Shown here: positions 27,283 to 38,531 of the stretch, one piece after another
Numbering within the stretch: position 1 is the stretch's first letter
Layout of the letters: every line of letters starts with the position of its first letter
DNA from: Trebonia kvetii
Lineage (GTDB): Bacteria; Actinomycetota; Actinomycetes; Streptosporangiales; Streptosporangiaceae
Assembly: GCF_007827045.1 (NCBI RefSeq)
Contig: NZ_RPFW01000001.1
Span: 222,511-286,510, forward strand
Length of the DNA: 64,000 bases
Direction: 5' to 3'
Notes under the pieces: model-generated
The model's input: the letters and a program-made list of their open reading frames with translations, nothing else
Database searches by the model: none
Told to the model about the DNA's origin: nothing
Program-made: the position numbers and the translations under genes

Positions 27283-27303
27283 AATGGCTGATATACTCCT
27301 GAG

Positions 27304-27326
27304 AGCCGGTGTGAACTGGCTTTTTT
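27304..27326. promoter_or_regulatory. Leader hairpin with U-run opposite helD
   Basis: AGCCGGT-GTGA-ACTGGCT followed by TTTTTT on the + strand. On the helD strand it is a hairpin immediately upstream of the ribosome site. It could end antisense transcription or regulate helD translation. Confidence 0.45.
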
Positions 27327-27334
27327 AATGCCCT

Positions 27335-27355
27335 GGCAGGATTAACAATCCTACC
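27335..27355. promoter_or_regulatory. Operator-like palindrome upstream of helD
   Basis: GGCAGGATT-AAC-AATCCTACC: 9-bp arms with one mismatch, between helD and aceB, so it could serve either divergent promoter. Confidence 0.45.
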
Positions 27356-27474
27356 ACGTTCGCTTTTCGTCAGCTCACTCGCCAATTCGGCGCGCGCCCA
27401 CGGCCGGAGGACCGTTCCGTGTGATCCCCGCAGGCCTTGCCTAGGATGGACGCCGTGGGGGGAAGGAGCTGACC

Positions 27475-29073
<1,599 letters not shown>

Positions 29074-29089
29074 GAAAGGGGTCCGGCCC

Positions 29090-30616
29090 ATGACCAGCAC
29101 GGCTTCCACGTCGACCGGGGCGGGTGCCTCGGCAGGGGCGCCTGCCGCCGCGCCGTCCGTCGCGCTCGCCGCGTCGCTCGCTCCGGCCATGCGGAAGATC
29201 TGCGGTGCCGCTGACGTGCTCACCGACCCGCTCGAGCTGCGCACCTACGAATGCGACGGGCTGACATCGCACCGCACTGTCCCGGCCCTTGTCGTGCTGC
29301 CGGAAACCGCCGAGGAGGTCGCGGCGGTCGTGCGCTTGTGCGCGTCGGCCGGCGTGCCTTTCGTGGCGCGCGGCAGCGGCACCGGACTGTCCGGCGGCGC
29401 CGTTCCGCATGCCTCCGGCGTGCTGATCGTGATGTCGCGCATGCGCCGGATCCTTGAGGTCGACCCGGTGGCGCGGCGCGCGGTCGTCGAGCCGGGGGTG
29501 ACGAACCTTTCCGTGACCCAGGCGGCGTCCCCGCACGGGCTGTTCTACGCGCCCGACCCGTCGTCGCAGGTGGTTTGCTCAGTCGGCGGTAACGTCGCGG
29601 AGAACTCCGGCGGAGCGCACTGCCTCAAGCACGGGTTCACGGTCAACCACGTGCTCGGCCTGGAGATCGTCACGCCCGCAGGCGAGCTGACCTGGCTCGG
29701 CGACGGCACCGGCGTGCTGGCCGGCTATGACCTGCTCGGCGCGTTCACCGGGTCCGAGGGCACGCTCGGCATCGTCACCAAGATCATCGTCAAGCTGACC
29801 CCGGTCCCCGAGGCGGTGCACCTGGTGCTCGCCGCCTACGACTCGCTCGAGGCGGGCGGGCGCGCGGTCACCGACATCATCGCCGCGGGCATCGTGCCGG
29901 CCGCGATCGAGATGATGGACGCGCTGTCCATCGAGGCGGCGGAGGCGGCGGTGCACTGCGGTTACCCCGAGGGCGCCTCCGCGGTGCTGCTCGTGGAACT
30001 CGATGGTCCATCGGCCGAGGTGGAGGCGGAGCTCTCCACCGTTCGGGAGCTGTGTGAGGCGGCAGGGGCGCGGGAGATCCGTGCGGCCGACGACCCGGTG
30101 CAGCGGGCCGGGATCTGGGCCGGCCGCAAGTCAGCGTTCGCCGCGGTCGGCCGGCTCTCCCCCGCCTACATCGTCCAGGACGGCGTGGTGCCGCGCACCG
30201 CGCTCGGCGACGTCCTCGCGCGGATCTCCGCGCTGTCGGAGGAGTCGGGCATCCGGGTGGCGAACGTGTTCCACGCCGGCGACGGGAACCTGCACCCGCT
30301 CGTGCTCTACAACGACGCGGTGCCCGGCGAGGCGGAGCGAGCCGAGGTGGTGTCGGGTGCCATCCTCGACGCGTGCATTTCCTACGGCGGTTCCATCACC
30401 GGCGAGCACGGCGTCGGGGTGGACAAGTCTCGCTACATGCCGAAGATGTTTACCGCGGAGGACCTGGACACCATGCAGCTTCTCCGGTGCGCGTTCGACC
30501 CGGCGTCGCTGTGCAACCCGGGCAAGGTGTTCCCGACCCCGCGGCTGTGCGGCGAGGTGCCCGGTCATCGCCGGGGTCCGCATCCGGCCACTGCGCGCGG
30601 CGCGGAGATCTTTTGA
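29090..30616 (+). CDS. glcD: Glycolate oxidase subunit GlcD
   Basis: 508 aa FAD-linked oxidase subunit: PCMH FAD domain with RGSGTGLSGGAVP and SSQVVCSVGGNVAENSGG, then an FAD-oxidase C-terminal domain with NVFHAGDGNLHP and SYGGSITGEHGVGVDK. It oxidises glycolate to glyoxylate with GlcE and GlcF. Start ATG 29090 with GGAAAGGGG. It lies between aceB and glcE in one operon. Confidence 0.92.
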   Translation: MTSTASTSTGAGASAGAPAAAPSVALAASLAPAMRKICGAADVLTDPLELRTYECDGLTSHRTVPALVVLPETAEEVAAVVRLCASAGVPFVARGSGTGLSGGAVPHASGVLIVMSRMRRILEVDPVARRAVVEPGVTNLSVTQAASPHGLFYAPDPSSQVVCSVGGNVAENSGGAHCLKHGFTVNHVLGLEIVTPAGELTWLGDGTGVLAGYDLLGAFTGSEGTLGIVTKIIVKLTPVPEAVHLVLAAYDSLEAGGRAVTDIIAAGIVPAAIEMMDALSIEAAEAAVHCGYPEGASAVLLVELDGPSAEVEAELSTVRELCEAAGAREIRAADDPVQRAGIWAGRKSAFAAVGRLSPAYIVQDGVVPRTALGDVLARISALSEESGIRVANVFHAGDGNLHPLVLYNDAVPGEAERAEVVSGAILDACISYGGSITGEHGVGVDKSRYMPKMFTAEDLDTMQLLRCAFDPASLCNPGKVFPTPRLCGEVPGHRRGPHPATARGAEIF

Positions 30617-30649
30617 TGCGGCGTGACCGCTTGGGACGGGGAGGTTTCC

Positions 30650-31930
30650 GTGAGCGCCGAGCTTGAGGTGCAGCGCAAAGCCCTGGTCGCGGTGTGCGGA
30701 CAGGTGCGCGACGGCGCGGCTGGCGACGCCATCCTCGCTGGTGACGCTGAGGGCTTGCGGCCCGCGTTCGTTGCCTCGCCTGCTTCCACCGCGGAGGCGT
30801 CTGCCCTGCTGCGGGTGGCGGCCGAGCACGAGCTCGCGGTGCTGGTGCGCGGCGGGGGGTCGCGGCTCGGCTGGGGGGTGCCGCCGTCGCGGTGCGACCT
30901 CATGATCGACATGGCGGGCATGTCCGCCGTGGTGGAGCACGCGTCGGGCGACCTCGTCGCTCGCGTGCAGGCCGGCGCCAGGATGGGCGATGTCGCGACC
31001 GAGCTTGCCAGGGCCGGGCAGGAGATCGCGCTCGACGTGCCGGCCGAGGCGACCATCGGCGGAGTGATCGGGTCCGGTCTCGCCGGGCCGCGCCGGCTGC
31101 GTTACGGGACCCCCCGCGACCTGCTGATCGGGATCACGATCGTGCGCGCGGACGGGACCGTGGCCAAGTCCGGCGGGAAGGTCGTCAAGAACGTCGCGGG
31201 CTACGACCTCGGGAAGCTGTTCGCGGGCTCCGCGGGGACGCTCGGGCTCATCAGCGAGGCGATCTTCCGGCTGCATCCGCTGCCTGCCGCGCGAGCGTAC
31301 GTCACGGCAGAGTACGTCGCGGTGTCCGTCGCGTGCGACGCGGTCGCGGCCGCGGCGAACTCGACGCTCGTCGCCTCCGCGGTGGAGCTGTCCCGGGCCG
31401 AGCCCGGCGGGCCGATCACGGTCGGCGTGCTCATCGAGGGCTCGGCAGAGGGAGTGGCCGCACGGTCGGCACGGCTGTCCGATCTGCTCGGCACCGGCTC
31501 GGTCCAGGCGGAACCGCCGGACTGGTGGCCGGGCGCCCCGGCGGCCGGCACCGGGGAGACCCTCGTCCAGGTGTCGTTCTGGGTATCGGCGCTCGGCCGG
31601 GTGCTCGACGCCCTGAACGACGCGGCTGCCCTGGCGGGCGTGTCGCCGTTGACCGCGGGATCCGCGGGCGCGGGTGTGCTGCACATCAGGATCGGCGCGT
31701 CGGCCGAGGCCGGGGCGGCGGCCGGGTTCGTCGCCGCGCTGCGGGCTTTGCTCGCCGAGGAGCGCGGCGCGGTGACGGCGCTCGCCGCGCCGGCATCCGT
31801 GCGCGAGGCGCTCGCCGAGCGGGGCGGGATGTACCCGGCGCTGCCGGCCTTGGCGCTGATGCGATCCGTCAAGGGCCAGTTCGACCCCGGGCACCGGCTG
31901 GCGCCCGGGCGGTTCCCTGACGGGGTCTGA
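30650..31930 (+). CDS. glcE: Glycolate oxidase subunit GlcE
   Basis: 426 aa FAD-binding protein shorter than GlcD: LVRGGGSRLGWGVPP, VPAEATIGGVIGSGLAGPRRLRYGT and GGKVVKNVAGYDLGKLFAGSAGTLG, typical of GlcE. GTG 30650 follows GGGGAGG at 5 nt and is preferred over the GTG at 30623. It starts 33 bp after glcD. Confidence 0.9.
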   Translation: MSAELEVQRKALVAVCGQVRDGAAGDAILAGDAEGLRPAFVASPASTAEASALLRVAAEHELAVLVRGGGSRLGWGVPPSRCDLMIDMAGMSAVVEHASGDLVARVQAGARMGDVATELARAGQEIALDVPAEATIGGVIGSGLAGPRRLRYGTPRDLLIGITIVRADGTVAKSGGKVVKNVAGYDLGKLFAGSAGTLGLISEAIFRLHPLPAARAYVTAEYVAVSVACDAVAAAANSTLVASAVELSRAEPGGPITVGVLIEGSAEGVAARSARLSDLLGTGSVQAEPPDWWPGAPAAGTGETLVQVSFWVSALGRVLDALNDAAALAGVSPLTAGSAGAGVLHIRIGASAEAGAAAGFVAALRALLAEERGAVTALAAPASVREALAERGGMYPALPALALMRSVKGQFDPGHRLAPGRFPDGV

Positions 31931-31934
31931 CCGA

Positions 31935-32008
31935 TGCCGGTCATCCGGTCGTCTTCCCGGTCTTTCTTCCGGTCTTGCTTCTTGACTTGCGTCCGGTCTT
32001 CCGAGGGT
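31935..32008 (+). repeat. Pyrimidine-rich CCGGTCTT repeats between glcE and glcF
   Basis: Four imperfect repeats of the type TCCGGTCKTCTTC or CCGGTCTTNCTTC on the coding strand, with hardly any purine runs, in the 94-bp gap. They form no obvious hairpin. They could be a slippage product or an RNA-binding site. Confidence 0.5.
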
Positions 32009-32024
32009 CTGTGAGGGATGTTGC

Positions 32025-33482
32025 ATGAGTGACGACGTGGCGGGTCCGGTTGCGGACAGCAACGGCGGGGCTTCCGGGGCGGAGCAGCGCATCCGTTCGG
32101 CGGTGCAGGACTGCGTGCACTGCGGGTTCTGCCTGCCCGTCTGCCCCACCTACGAGTTGTGGGGGGAGGAGATGGACTCGCCGCGCGGGCGGATTCACCT
32201 GGTCGGCCAGTTGCTCGACGGCGCACCGCTGACCGCGGCAGCGGGCGAGCACTTCGACCGGTGCCTCGGCTGCATGGCCTGCATGACCGCGTGCCCGTCG
32301 GGTGTGCAGTACGACCAGATCATCGAGGCGGCCCGGGAGTGGACCGAGGCGGCGGGTGCCGAGGGCTCGGCTGCCGATGCCTCGTCCGCCTTGTCCGCCG
32401 GGGGTTCCGCCGCGGGCGGCTCGGCGGAGGTGGCGGGCGGACTTGGGCCTGCGGGGCGCGCACCCGGCGGTTCGGTGCCCGAGGCGCGCCGTTCGCTGCG
32501 CGACCGGGCGACGCGGGAGGCGATCTTCGCGCTGTTCCCGTACCCGGCTCGGCTGCGGGCGGCGATGGCGCCGCTGCGCGTGCTGCAGCGGACCCGTCTT
32601 GACAAGGCAATCGCGCGGACCGGACTGATGGGGCGGCTCTCCCCCGCCGCCGAGCAGGCGCTGCGGCTGGCGCCGCCTGCGTCGGGTGCGATGCCGGCCG
32701 GGCGGCTCCCGTCCAGAGTCGCGGCCCGCGGCGAGCGGCGCGCCGTGGTCGGCATGCTCACCGGGTGCGTGCAGTCGGTGTTCTTCCCGCGGGTCAACGC
32801 GGCGACCGCACGGGTGCTCGCCGCCGAGGGCTGCGACGTGATCATTCCGCGCTCGCAAGGATGCTGCGGCGCGCTTTCGCTGCACTCCGGGCGGGCAGCC
32901 GAGGCGATCAGGTTCGCCCAGCAGACGATCGAGACGTTCGAGGCGGCGCGCGTCGACACGATCGTCGTCAACTCGGCCGGCTGCGGGTCGGCGATGAAGG
33001 AGTACGAGCGGTTGTTCGCGGACTCACCGGACTGGGCGCGACGGGCGGCCGCGCTGTCGGCCAAGGTCCGCGACCTCGCGGAGTTCCTCGACGCGCTGGG
33101 CCCAGTCGCGCGGCGGCATCCGGTGCCCGCCCGCGCCGCGTACCACGACGCCTGCCACCTGGGGCACGCGCAGCGGATCACCGCGGCGCCGCGCGCGCTG
33201 CTGCGCGCCATCCCCGAGCTTGAACTGGTGGAACTGCGTGACGCCGGGCTCTGCTGCGGCTCGGCGGGCGTCTACAACCTGCTCCAGCCGGAAGCGGCGC
33301 GGGAGCTCGGCGCGCGGAAGGCCGACTCGGTGGAGGCCTCGGGCGCCTCCCTGCTCATCTCGGCCAACCCCGGCTGCACGCTGCAGATCTCTTCCTCGCT
33401 CGCGGCCCGCGGCATCGAACTGCGGACGGCCCACACCGCCGAGATTCTGGACGCCTCGATCAACGGAGTCCCACTCACCTGA
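32025..33482 (+). CDS. glcF: Glycolate oxidase iron-sulfur subunit GlcF
   Basis: 485 aa. Two 4Fe-4S motifs (CVHCGFCLPVCP; CLGCMACMTACP) are followed by two CCG cysteine-rich domains (SQGCCGALSLHSG; GLCCGSAGVYN). It passes electrons from GlcD/E to the membrane chain. An Ala/Gly/Ser-rich linker of about 45 residues (116-160) is longer than usual. ATG 32025 with GAGGGA. Last gene of aceB-glcDEF. Confidence 0.92.
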   Translation: MSDDVAGPVADSNGGASGAEQRIRSAVQDCVHCGFCLPVCPTYELWGEEMDSPRGRIHLVGQLLDGAPLTAAAGEHFDRCLGCMACMTACPSGVQYDQIIEAAREWTEAAGAEGSAADASSALSAGGSAAGGSAEVAGGLGPAGRAPGGSVPEARRSLRDRATREAIFALFPYPARLRAAMAPLRVLQRTRLDKAIARTGLMGRLSPAAEQALRLAPPASGAMPAGRLPSRVAARGERRAVVGMLTGCVQSVFFPRVNAATARVLAAEGCDVIIPRSQGCCGALSLHSGRAAEAIRFAQQTIETFEAARVDTIVVNSAGCGSAMKEYERLFADSPDWARRAAALSAKVRDLAEFLDALGPVARRHPVPARAAYHDACHLGHAQRITAAPRALLRAIPELELVELRDAGLCCGSAGVYNLLQPEAARELGARKADSVEASGASLLISANPGCTLQISSSLAARGIELRTAHTAEILDASINGVPLT

Positions 33483-33552
33483 CTCCCATGCGTCCCGCGG
33501 ATCACGGCCACCTCAGACTGTCGAACATGATTATGGAAATTCGGTTTACAAC

Positions 33553-33604
33553 GGAAACTTTTCCCCCAGATCGGGGTTTTTGTTTCCACCAGGAGAAAAG
33601 TTTC
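33553..33604. terminator. Alternative hairpins downstream of glcF
   Basis: GGAAAC can pair with GTTTCC around a CCCC/GGGG core followed by TTTTTG, or GAAACTTTT (33554-33562) can pair with AAAAGTTTC (33596-33604). The two folds exclude each other. The position between convergent genes fits a bidirectional terminator. Confidence 0.55.
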
Positions 33605-33735
33605 AGACCATGAGTCCCGTATGAATGACTGATTTGTGAAATTTGCCGGGTTATTGCGGCGGACGGTCAGGCTTCGCGGGTGGCACTGCCCGTATCGCTG
33701 CGCGGACCGTTCCGCGGCGGCGGTGCTGGGCGGGG

Positions 33736-36700
33736 CTACGGGGCGGGCAGCGTCAGCACCGCGGGGTCCATGCCGCGCTGCAGGGTGCCGGTGACGTTAC
33801 CGCCTGAGGTGGTCAGCGCGGTGATCGTGGTACCCGTCGCGGGGCTGAGCGGAGTGGCGGCGGACCAGGTCAGCCCGTCCGCGGAGGTCCAGGTGACCGC
33901 GCGCTGCGCCTTGGCCGGCCCGATCATGCCCGCGGCCACGAAGCCGCTGCCGGTGGCGGTCACCCCGGTGACCACGCCGGGAACGCCGCCGGTCGGCAGC
34001 ACGATCTGGGTGATGTGGGCGCCGCCCCGGTCGGTCGTCACCACGATGGGGATGCCGCCGGCGTCGTTGGTGGCGAAGCCCGCCGCCACCACGCGTCCGC
34101 CCCGGCCCGCCGCCGCGTAGCGCAGTGTCGCGGTCCGCGCGCCGGCCGGCCTGGTGACGTCGTGCGTGGTCCAGTGCATGCCGTCAGACGAGGTCCAGAT
34201 CGTGTGGCAGTCCGCCTGCGAGCCCGCCGCCACGAAGCCGTCGCCGTCGGCGACGGCGGCGATGGCGAGCGAGTTGTGGTAGCCGCTGCTGCCGCCCGCC
34301 GTCCAGTTGGCCAGGTCGGCTGACCACCACAACTGGGCGAACTTCTGCCTGCCCGTGCCCTCCCTGCCCACCACCAGGTAGCCGCCGGGGCCCGCGGCGA
34401 CGCCGAGGAACTGGGCGTCGCTGCGGGCCATCGCGGTGAGGGAAGGCACGGTCCGCCATGTCACGCCGTCTGCCGACGTGTACACCATGGGTTGTGCCAC
34501 CCCGTTGGCGGTCACGGAGCCGACCGCGATCCAGCCGGATGGCCCGTGGGCAACCGAGGTCAGGTGCCCGGACATGGTGCCGAGGTCGGCGGCCGATACC
34601 AGGGGCCAGCCGCCGTTGAGCGCACGCCGCCAGATGGCGGGGTGCCCGTCCGCCATGCCGACGGCGACGATGGTGCCCGACGCCGACCACATCGCGGCCA
34701 CCGTCACGCCGCCTCGCCTGCCCGGGTAGCCGGCCAGGATCATGCTCGCGGTGGTGCTCGTCGCCTGGCCCGTGCGGGCCGTCCCGGTGCTTGACCGCTC
34801 GGCCAGCATCTCGTTGGCGCGCCCAGTCAGCATCAGCAGGGCGCCGGCGCCCACGGTCACGATGACCACGGCAGGCACCCCGATCTTCGCCACCTGCCAG
34901 GCGCGGCCACGCCGTGCCGCGCCGGCCGGGCGGCGGGTGCGCGGGCCAGCGGCGTCGCGCACCGATCCCTGCCACGCGCGGAAAAGTTCGTCCGACTCGC
35001 TGAGCGCGGCGGGACCGGTGAACTGCGCGCCGGGAGCGGTGAACTGTGTCGCGCTCAGCGGCGCCGGGGCAGGTGCCGACGGCAGCCGCACCTGGCCGCT
35101 GCGGTGAGGCTGCGCCTGCTCGCCGCCTCGGTCGTCCTGCGCCGGGCGGCCGGGAAGGCTGTCTGGCGTCTCGGCATTCCAGCCCGGGTCGCGCTGCGGC
35201 GTGCGCCTGGGCAGCGGCGGTGGCTGCCGCGCGTACCTCAGAGTCGGCGATGCCTGGCCGCCGCCTGCTGCCATCGCGTCCGCGGGCCCGCCGGCCGCGC
35301 GGTGCTCTGGGTCGCCCGTGAACGGCTGGACCGGCCAGGGCCCTACCCCGGTCCTGGAGTCTTCGAGGACCGGTGCCGCCGCGTAGCGCGAGTCCAGCGG
35401 TTCGCCTGCCCAATGGGGGTCCGCGCCGAGCGCGGCCGCTGGGTCATCCGGGTTGTCGGCATACCGATCGTCCGCGTAGGCGTCTTCTGCTCCTGCGTCT
35501 GCTGCGTCCTGATCCCCTAGCTGGAAGCCGTAAGCGGATGAACCGCGGGTGCGCGGACCGTCGTTCGCGGCGGGCGGGTCTGCTGGATAGAAGCGCGGAG
35601 CGAGCGGGGTGACAGGGTGCCGGACCGGAGGGGCGGCTGGTGGCCGGTACGGCATCCCGAAGTCGATGCGCGTCGCGTCCCGGTCCTTCCGGTCGAACCG
35701 CGACGCACCGGAACCGGGGCGATACGGCACCGCGTCCTCGGCACCGGCGTCCTCGCGGCCAGCGGCGTACGTGTCGGAAGCGGGCGGCGCCGGGGCATAC
35801 ATGCTGGGAGCGTGCTGGTCGGCGGGGTAACCGTCCGCTGGGTAATCGTCCGCCGCGTACGGGTCGATGGCGTACGGATCGGGCGCGAAGATGTCGGGCG
35901 CGTACGGCGGGGCGTCATAGGCGCCGGGAGCGTACGGGTCGGGCCGGTAGGCGTCGGGCGCATACGGGCCGGATCCGTAGGGGCTGCGGGCCAAGGTATC
36001 CGGGTACCGAGGGCCGGGAACCGGCGGGCGGCCGGGGACGGTCTCCCAGTCGCGACCGGAATCCCGCCAGGCGCGCTGCGCCAGCTGCCAGCCGGACTCG
36101 CGGTCCTGGCCGGCCGGGACGGGGGCATCCTGGCCGGCCGGGACGGGGGCATCCTGGCCGGCCGGGACTGGGCGCTCCAGGCCGGCCGACACAACGCGCT
36201 CCGGGTTGGCCGGGACGGGGACGGGGCTCTGTGACGCGTCGACGCTCGGGGCGCCGGACCGGGCGCGCAGGGCTTCTGTCGGGCCGACCACGGGGATGTT
36301 TCGCGGGTCCCGCTTGGCGATCAGCGGCCAGTGTGGCGCCGGGGCGTCCGCATTCGCCTCGGGGCTGTCCGTCCCGGCCTGGGGAGCGGGGCTCGCCGAG
36401 CTCGGTGGGGTGATGAACAGGCGCCGCGCTCCGGGAGACAGCGGGCCAGGTATCCGGTACCAGGAGGTCGGCCGTGGGTCCGGTTCCGCGTCGGGCACGG
36501 TCTCACCCGAGCGGACTGGTTCCCTGTTCCGGACCGGGGGGGCCGCTTCCCCGGCCGGCGACGGGAACCAGCCCGCCGGACTTGCCGCGCCAGGCGGCCG
36601 CTGCCTGGCGCCGGCCCCGCCGGAATCGGGTGCCTGCCGGGTCTCATCCCCGGCCGGCGCACCGATTCCGGACGTTCCGTTAGAGATAGCGGGAGTAATG

Positions 36701-36756
36701 CCCGCGGACTGCGCATCGAGCTTGTGGCCGTTCGCGAGGTGATTTGCGTCGGTCAT
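33736..36756 (-). CDS. Large anchored protein: disordered Pro/Tyr-rich tail plus extracellular propeller-like domain
   Basis: 1006 aa. Residues 1-640 are low-complexity, with repeats of PVPAGQDA (about 195-215), a run of YAPD/YAPG/DPYA motifs (about 255-330) and no cysteine-rich domain. A basic stretch precedes one membrane helix (IGVPAVVIVTVGAGALLMLTG). The remaining 320 residues hold repeated blocks such as IWRRA, WIAVGS, VYTSADGVTWRT and TWTSADGLTWS, like sialidase-type or BNR beta-propellers. ATG 36756 with GGAG. Tail inside and sensor-like propeller outside is inferred. No partner gene is adjacent. Confidence 0.75.
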   Translation of the reverse strand: MTDANHLANGHKLDAQSAGITPAISNGTSGIGAPAGDETRQAPDSGGAGARQRPPGAASPAGWFPSPAGEAAPPVRNREPVRSGETVPDAEPDPRPTSWYRIPGPLSPGARRLFITPPSSASPAPQAGTDSPEANADAPAPHWPLIAKRDPRNIPVVGPTEALRARSGAPSVDASQSPVPVPANPERVVSAGLERPVPAGQDAPVPAGQDAPVPAGQDRESGWQLAQRAWRDSGRDWETVPGRPPVPGPRYPDTLARSPYGSGPYAPDAYRPDPYAPGAYDAPPYAPDIFAPDPYAIDPYAADDYPADGYPADQHAPSMYAPAPPASDTYAAGREDAGAEDAVPYRPGSGASRFDRKDRDATRIDFGMPYRPPAAPPVRHPVTPLAPRFYPADPPAANDGPRTRGSSAYGFQLGDQDAADAGAEDAYADDRYADNPDDPAAALGADPHWAGEPLDSRYAAAPVLEDSRTGVGPWPVQPFTGDPEHRAAGGPADAMAAGGGQASPTLRYARQPPPLPRRTPQRDPGWNAETPDSLPGRPAQDDRGGEQAQPHRSGQVRLPSAPAPAPLSATQFTAPGAQFTGPAALSESDELFRAWQGSVRDAAGPRTRRPAGAARRGRAWQVAKIGVPAVVIVTVGAGALLMLTGRANEMLAERSSTGTARTGQATSTTASMILAGYPGRRGGVTVAAMWSASGTIVAVGMADGHPAIWRRALNGGWPLVSAADLGTMSGHLTSVAHGPSGWIAVGSVTANGVAQPMVYTSADGVTWRTVPSLTAMARSDAQFLGVAAGPGGYLVVGREGTGRQKFAQLWWSADLANWTAGGSSGYHNSLAIAAVADGDGFVAAGSQADCHTIWTSSDGMHWTTHDVTRPAGARTATLRYAAAGRGGRVVAAGFATNDAGGIPIVVTTDRGGAHITQIVLPTGGVPGVVTGVTATGSGFVAAGMIGPAKAQRAVTWTSADGLTWSAATPLSPATGTTITALTTSGGNVTGTLQRGMDPAVLTLPAP

Positions 36757-37122
36757 CAGTTACTCCGAGTCCGTCTGGAATTACTCTCCGTAACAGACCT
36801 TGGCGCGGAGATTGCGCTTCGATCTTTCATCGGCTGTCTCTTGCTTTGAATATAACGACCGATGCCCGAAATACCCAGACCTTGCGGGCAAAAAAATCAC
36901 AAATAGTTCAGCAGTGCTCACTCTATGTGATATTGGCTGCTGGGCTCGCTGGCGGCAGGGATATTGCATGTCACAAGAGATTCTTGAGGCGATGCTTTCA
37001 TCAGTAATCCCACGGAAGGCATTTCATCGCGCCGGGACTCTCGCCTTTATCAGGAATGCGGCATCGTCACCCGCGTCAGCGAGAATCACGGGAATTCCAT
37101 CGCGAAACTCCCCCGTCGTACG
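36757..37122. other. AT-richer divergent intergenic region
   Basis: 366 bp between divergent starts, clearly lower in GC than the rest (for example GGGCAAAAAAATCACAAATA near 36890). No gene is convincing. It probably carries both promoters; the dense A-tracts could bend DNA or bind a nucleoid protein. Confidence 0.55.
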
Positions 37123-38367
37123 ATGAGCAGCATGTCCGTCGCGCAGCCGTCCGTGCTTCCCTTTGTCGCCGCGCAGCCGCTCGTCGACCATCACTGCCAC
37201 GGGGTGCTGCGAGCAGGCGGCGACCTGGCCGGGCTGCTCAACGAGGCCGACGGCGCCGCGGTGGCGGACGGGATGGCATTCGACTCGCTGGCCGGGCTCG
37301 CCTTCCGGCGCTGGTGCCCGCCGTTGCTCGGGCTCGAGTCGCACGCGAGCATCGAGGACTATGCCGAGCGGCGCGCCGGGCTCGACCCCGCGGAGGTCAA
37401 CCGGCGGTTCCTTGACGCCTGCGGGCTGCGCGCGCTGTGCGTGGACACCGGGTACGCGCCGGGCGGGCTGCTGTCCCCCGCGGAGACGGCGGGGTTCGCC
37501 GGGGCGGCGGCGTTCGAGATCGTCCGCCTCGAGCAGGTCGCTGAGTCGCTCGCCGGCACCGGGGTGAGCGCCGCGGCCTTCCCCGACGCCTACCGGGCGG
37601 CGCTGAGCGAGCGCGTCGCCGGGCACGGCGGGTCCGGGGTCAGCGTCGCCGGCCTGAAGTCGATCGCGGCGTACCGCGTCGGCCTCGACCTCGACGGGCG
37701 GCGGCCAGCGGACGCGGAGGTCGTCGCGGCCGTGTCGCGGTGGCTCGGCGGTCGCTACGACGCGGGCGACGACGGCCATGGCGGCTACAAGGGGGACGGC
37801 GGCGACGAGGGCGGCGACGGCGGCACCGGTGAAGGGGGCAGAGTGCCGCGGCTGGCCGACGAGGTGCTGCACCGGTTCGTCATCTGGTGCGGTGCGGACC
37901 TTGGACTGCCGATCCAGTTCCACGTCGGCTACGGCGACAGGGACGTGGACCTGCACCGGTGCAATCCGCTGCTGCTGACCGGGCTGCTGCGGGCGCTGGA
38001 GCCGACCGGGGCCCCGGTGATGCTGCTGCACAACTACCCGTATCACCGGGAGGCCGGGTACCTGGCCCAGGTCTTCCCGCTGGTATATGCGGACCTGGGC
38101 CTTGCCACGCACAACGCGGGCGCGCGGGCGACCGCGCTGCTCGCCGAGGCGCTCGAGATGGTGCCGCTGCGGAAGTTCCTGTTCTCGTCCGACGCGTTCG
38201 GGCTGCCCGAGCTGTACTACCTGGGGACGCTGCTCTTCCGCCGCGCGCTCTCGTCCTTTCTGGCCGGCAGGCTCGACGACGGGGACATGGGCCTCGCCGA
38301 CGCCGAGCGCGTCACGCGGCTGATCGGCGCGGAGAACGCCCTGCGGGCGTACCGGCTGGACGGATAG
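37123..38367 (+). CDS. Amidohydrolase-2 family protein with a Gly/Asp-rich insert
   Basis: 414 aa TIM-barrel metal-dependent hydrolase: N-terminal PLVDHHCHGVL, later IQFHVGYGD, VMLLHNYPYHREAGYL and KFLFSSDAFGLPELY. It resembles the amidohydrolase domain found beside glutamine-synthetase-like enzymes (FluG type); the substrate is unknown. Residues about 220-245 are a run of Gly, Asp and Glu (DDGHGGYKGDGGDEGGDGG) inserted in a loop. ATG 37123 or 37132. Confidence 0.8.
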   Translation: MSSMSVAQPSVLPFVAAQPLVDHHCHGVLRAGGDLAGLLNEADGAAVADGMAFDSLAGLAFRRWCPPLLGLESHASIEDYAERRAGLDPAEVNRRFLDACGLRALCVDTGYAPGGLLSPAETAGFAGAAAFEIVRLEQVAESLAGTGVSAAAFPDAYRAALSERVAGHGGSGVSVAGLKSIAAYRVGLDLDGRRPADAEVVAAVSRWLGGRYDAGDDGHGGYKGDGGDEGGDGGTGEGGRVPRLADEVLHRFVIWCGADLGLPIQFHVGYGDRDVDLHRCNPLLLTGLLRALEPTGAPVMLLHNYPYHREAGYLAQVFPLVYADLGLATHNAGARATALLAEALEMVPLRKFLFSSDAFGLPELYYLGTLLFRRALSSFLAGRLDDGDMGLADAERVTRLIGAENALRAYRLDG

Positions 38368-38531
38368 GTTCGCATTGCTTAACGGAGCGTGCGACATAAG
38401 CCGTAAACCGGACATGATCATGGTCGCCGGCTAAGCGAAGATGCGCGGTCGGGCCGTGCGACCGGGTGGCGCGTGAGCGGGGCTTGGTGGCGTGCGGGCG
38501 GGGAGCGGGCGGGGAGCGGGCGCACACGGAG

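Noticed and set aside
27283..27474. Rifamycin-associated element upstream of helD
   Set aside because: CCCCGCAGGCCTTGCC near 27430 is only loosely similar and is not an inverted repeat of the expected type.
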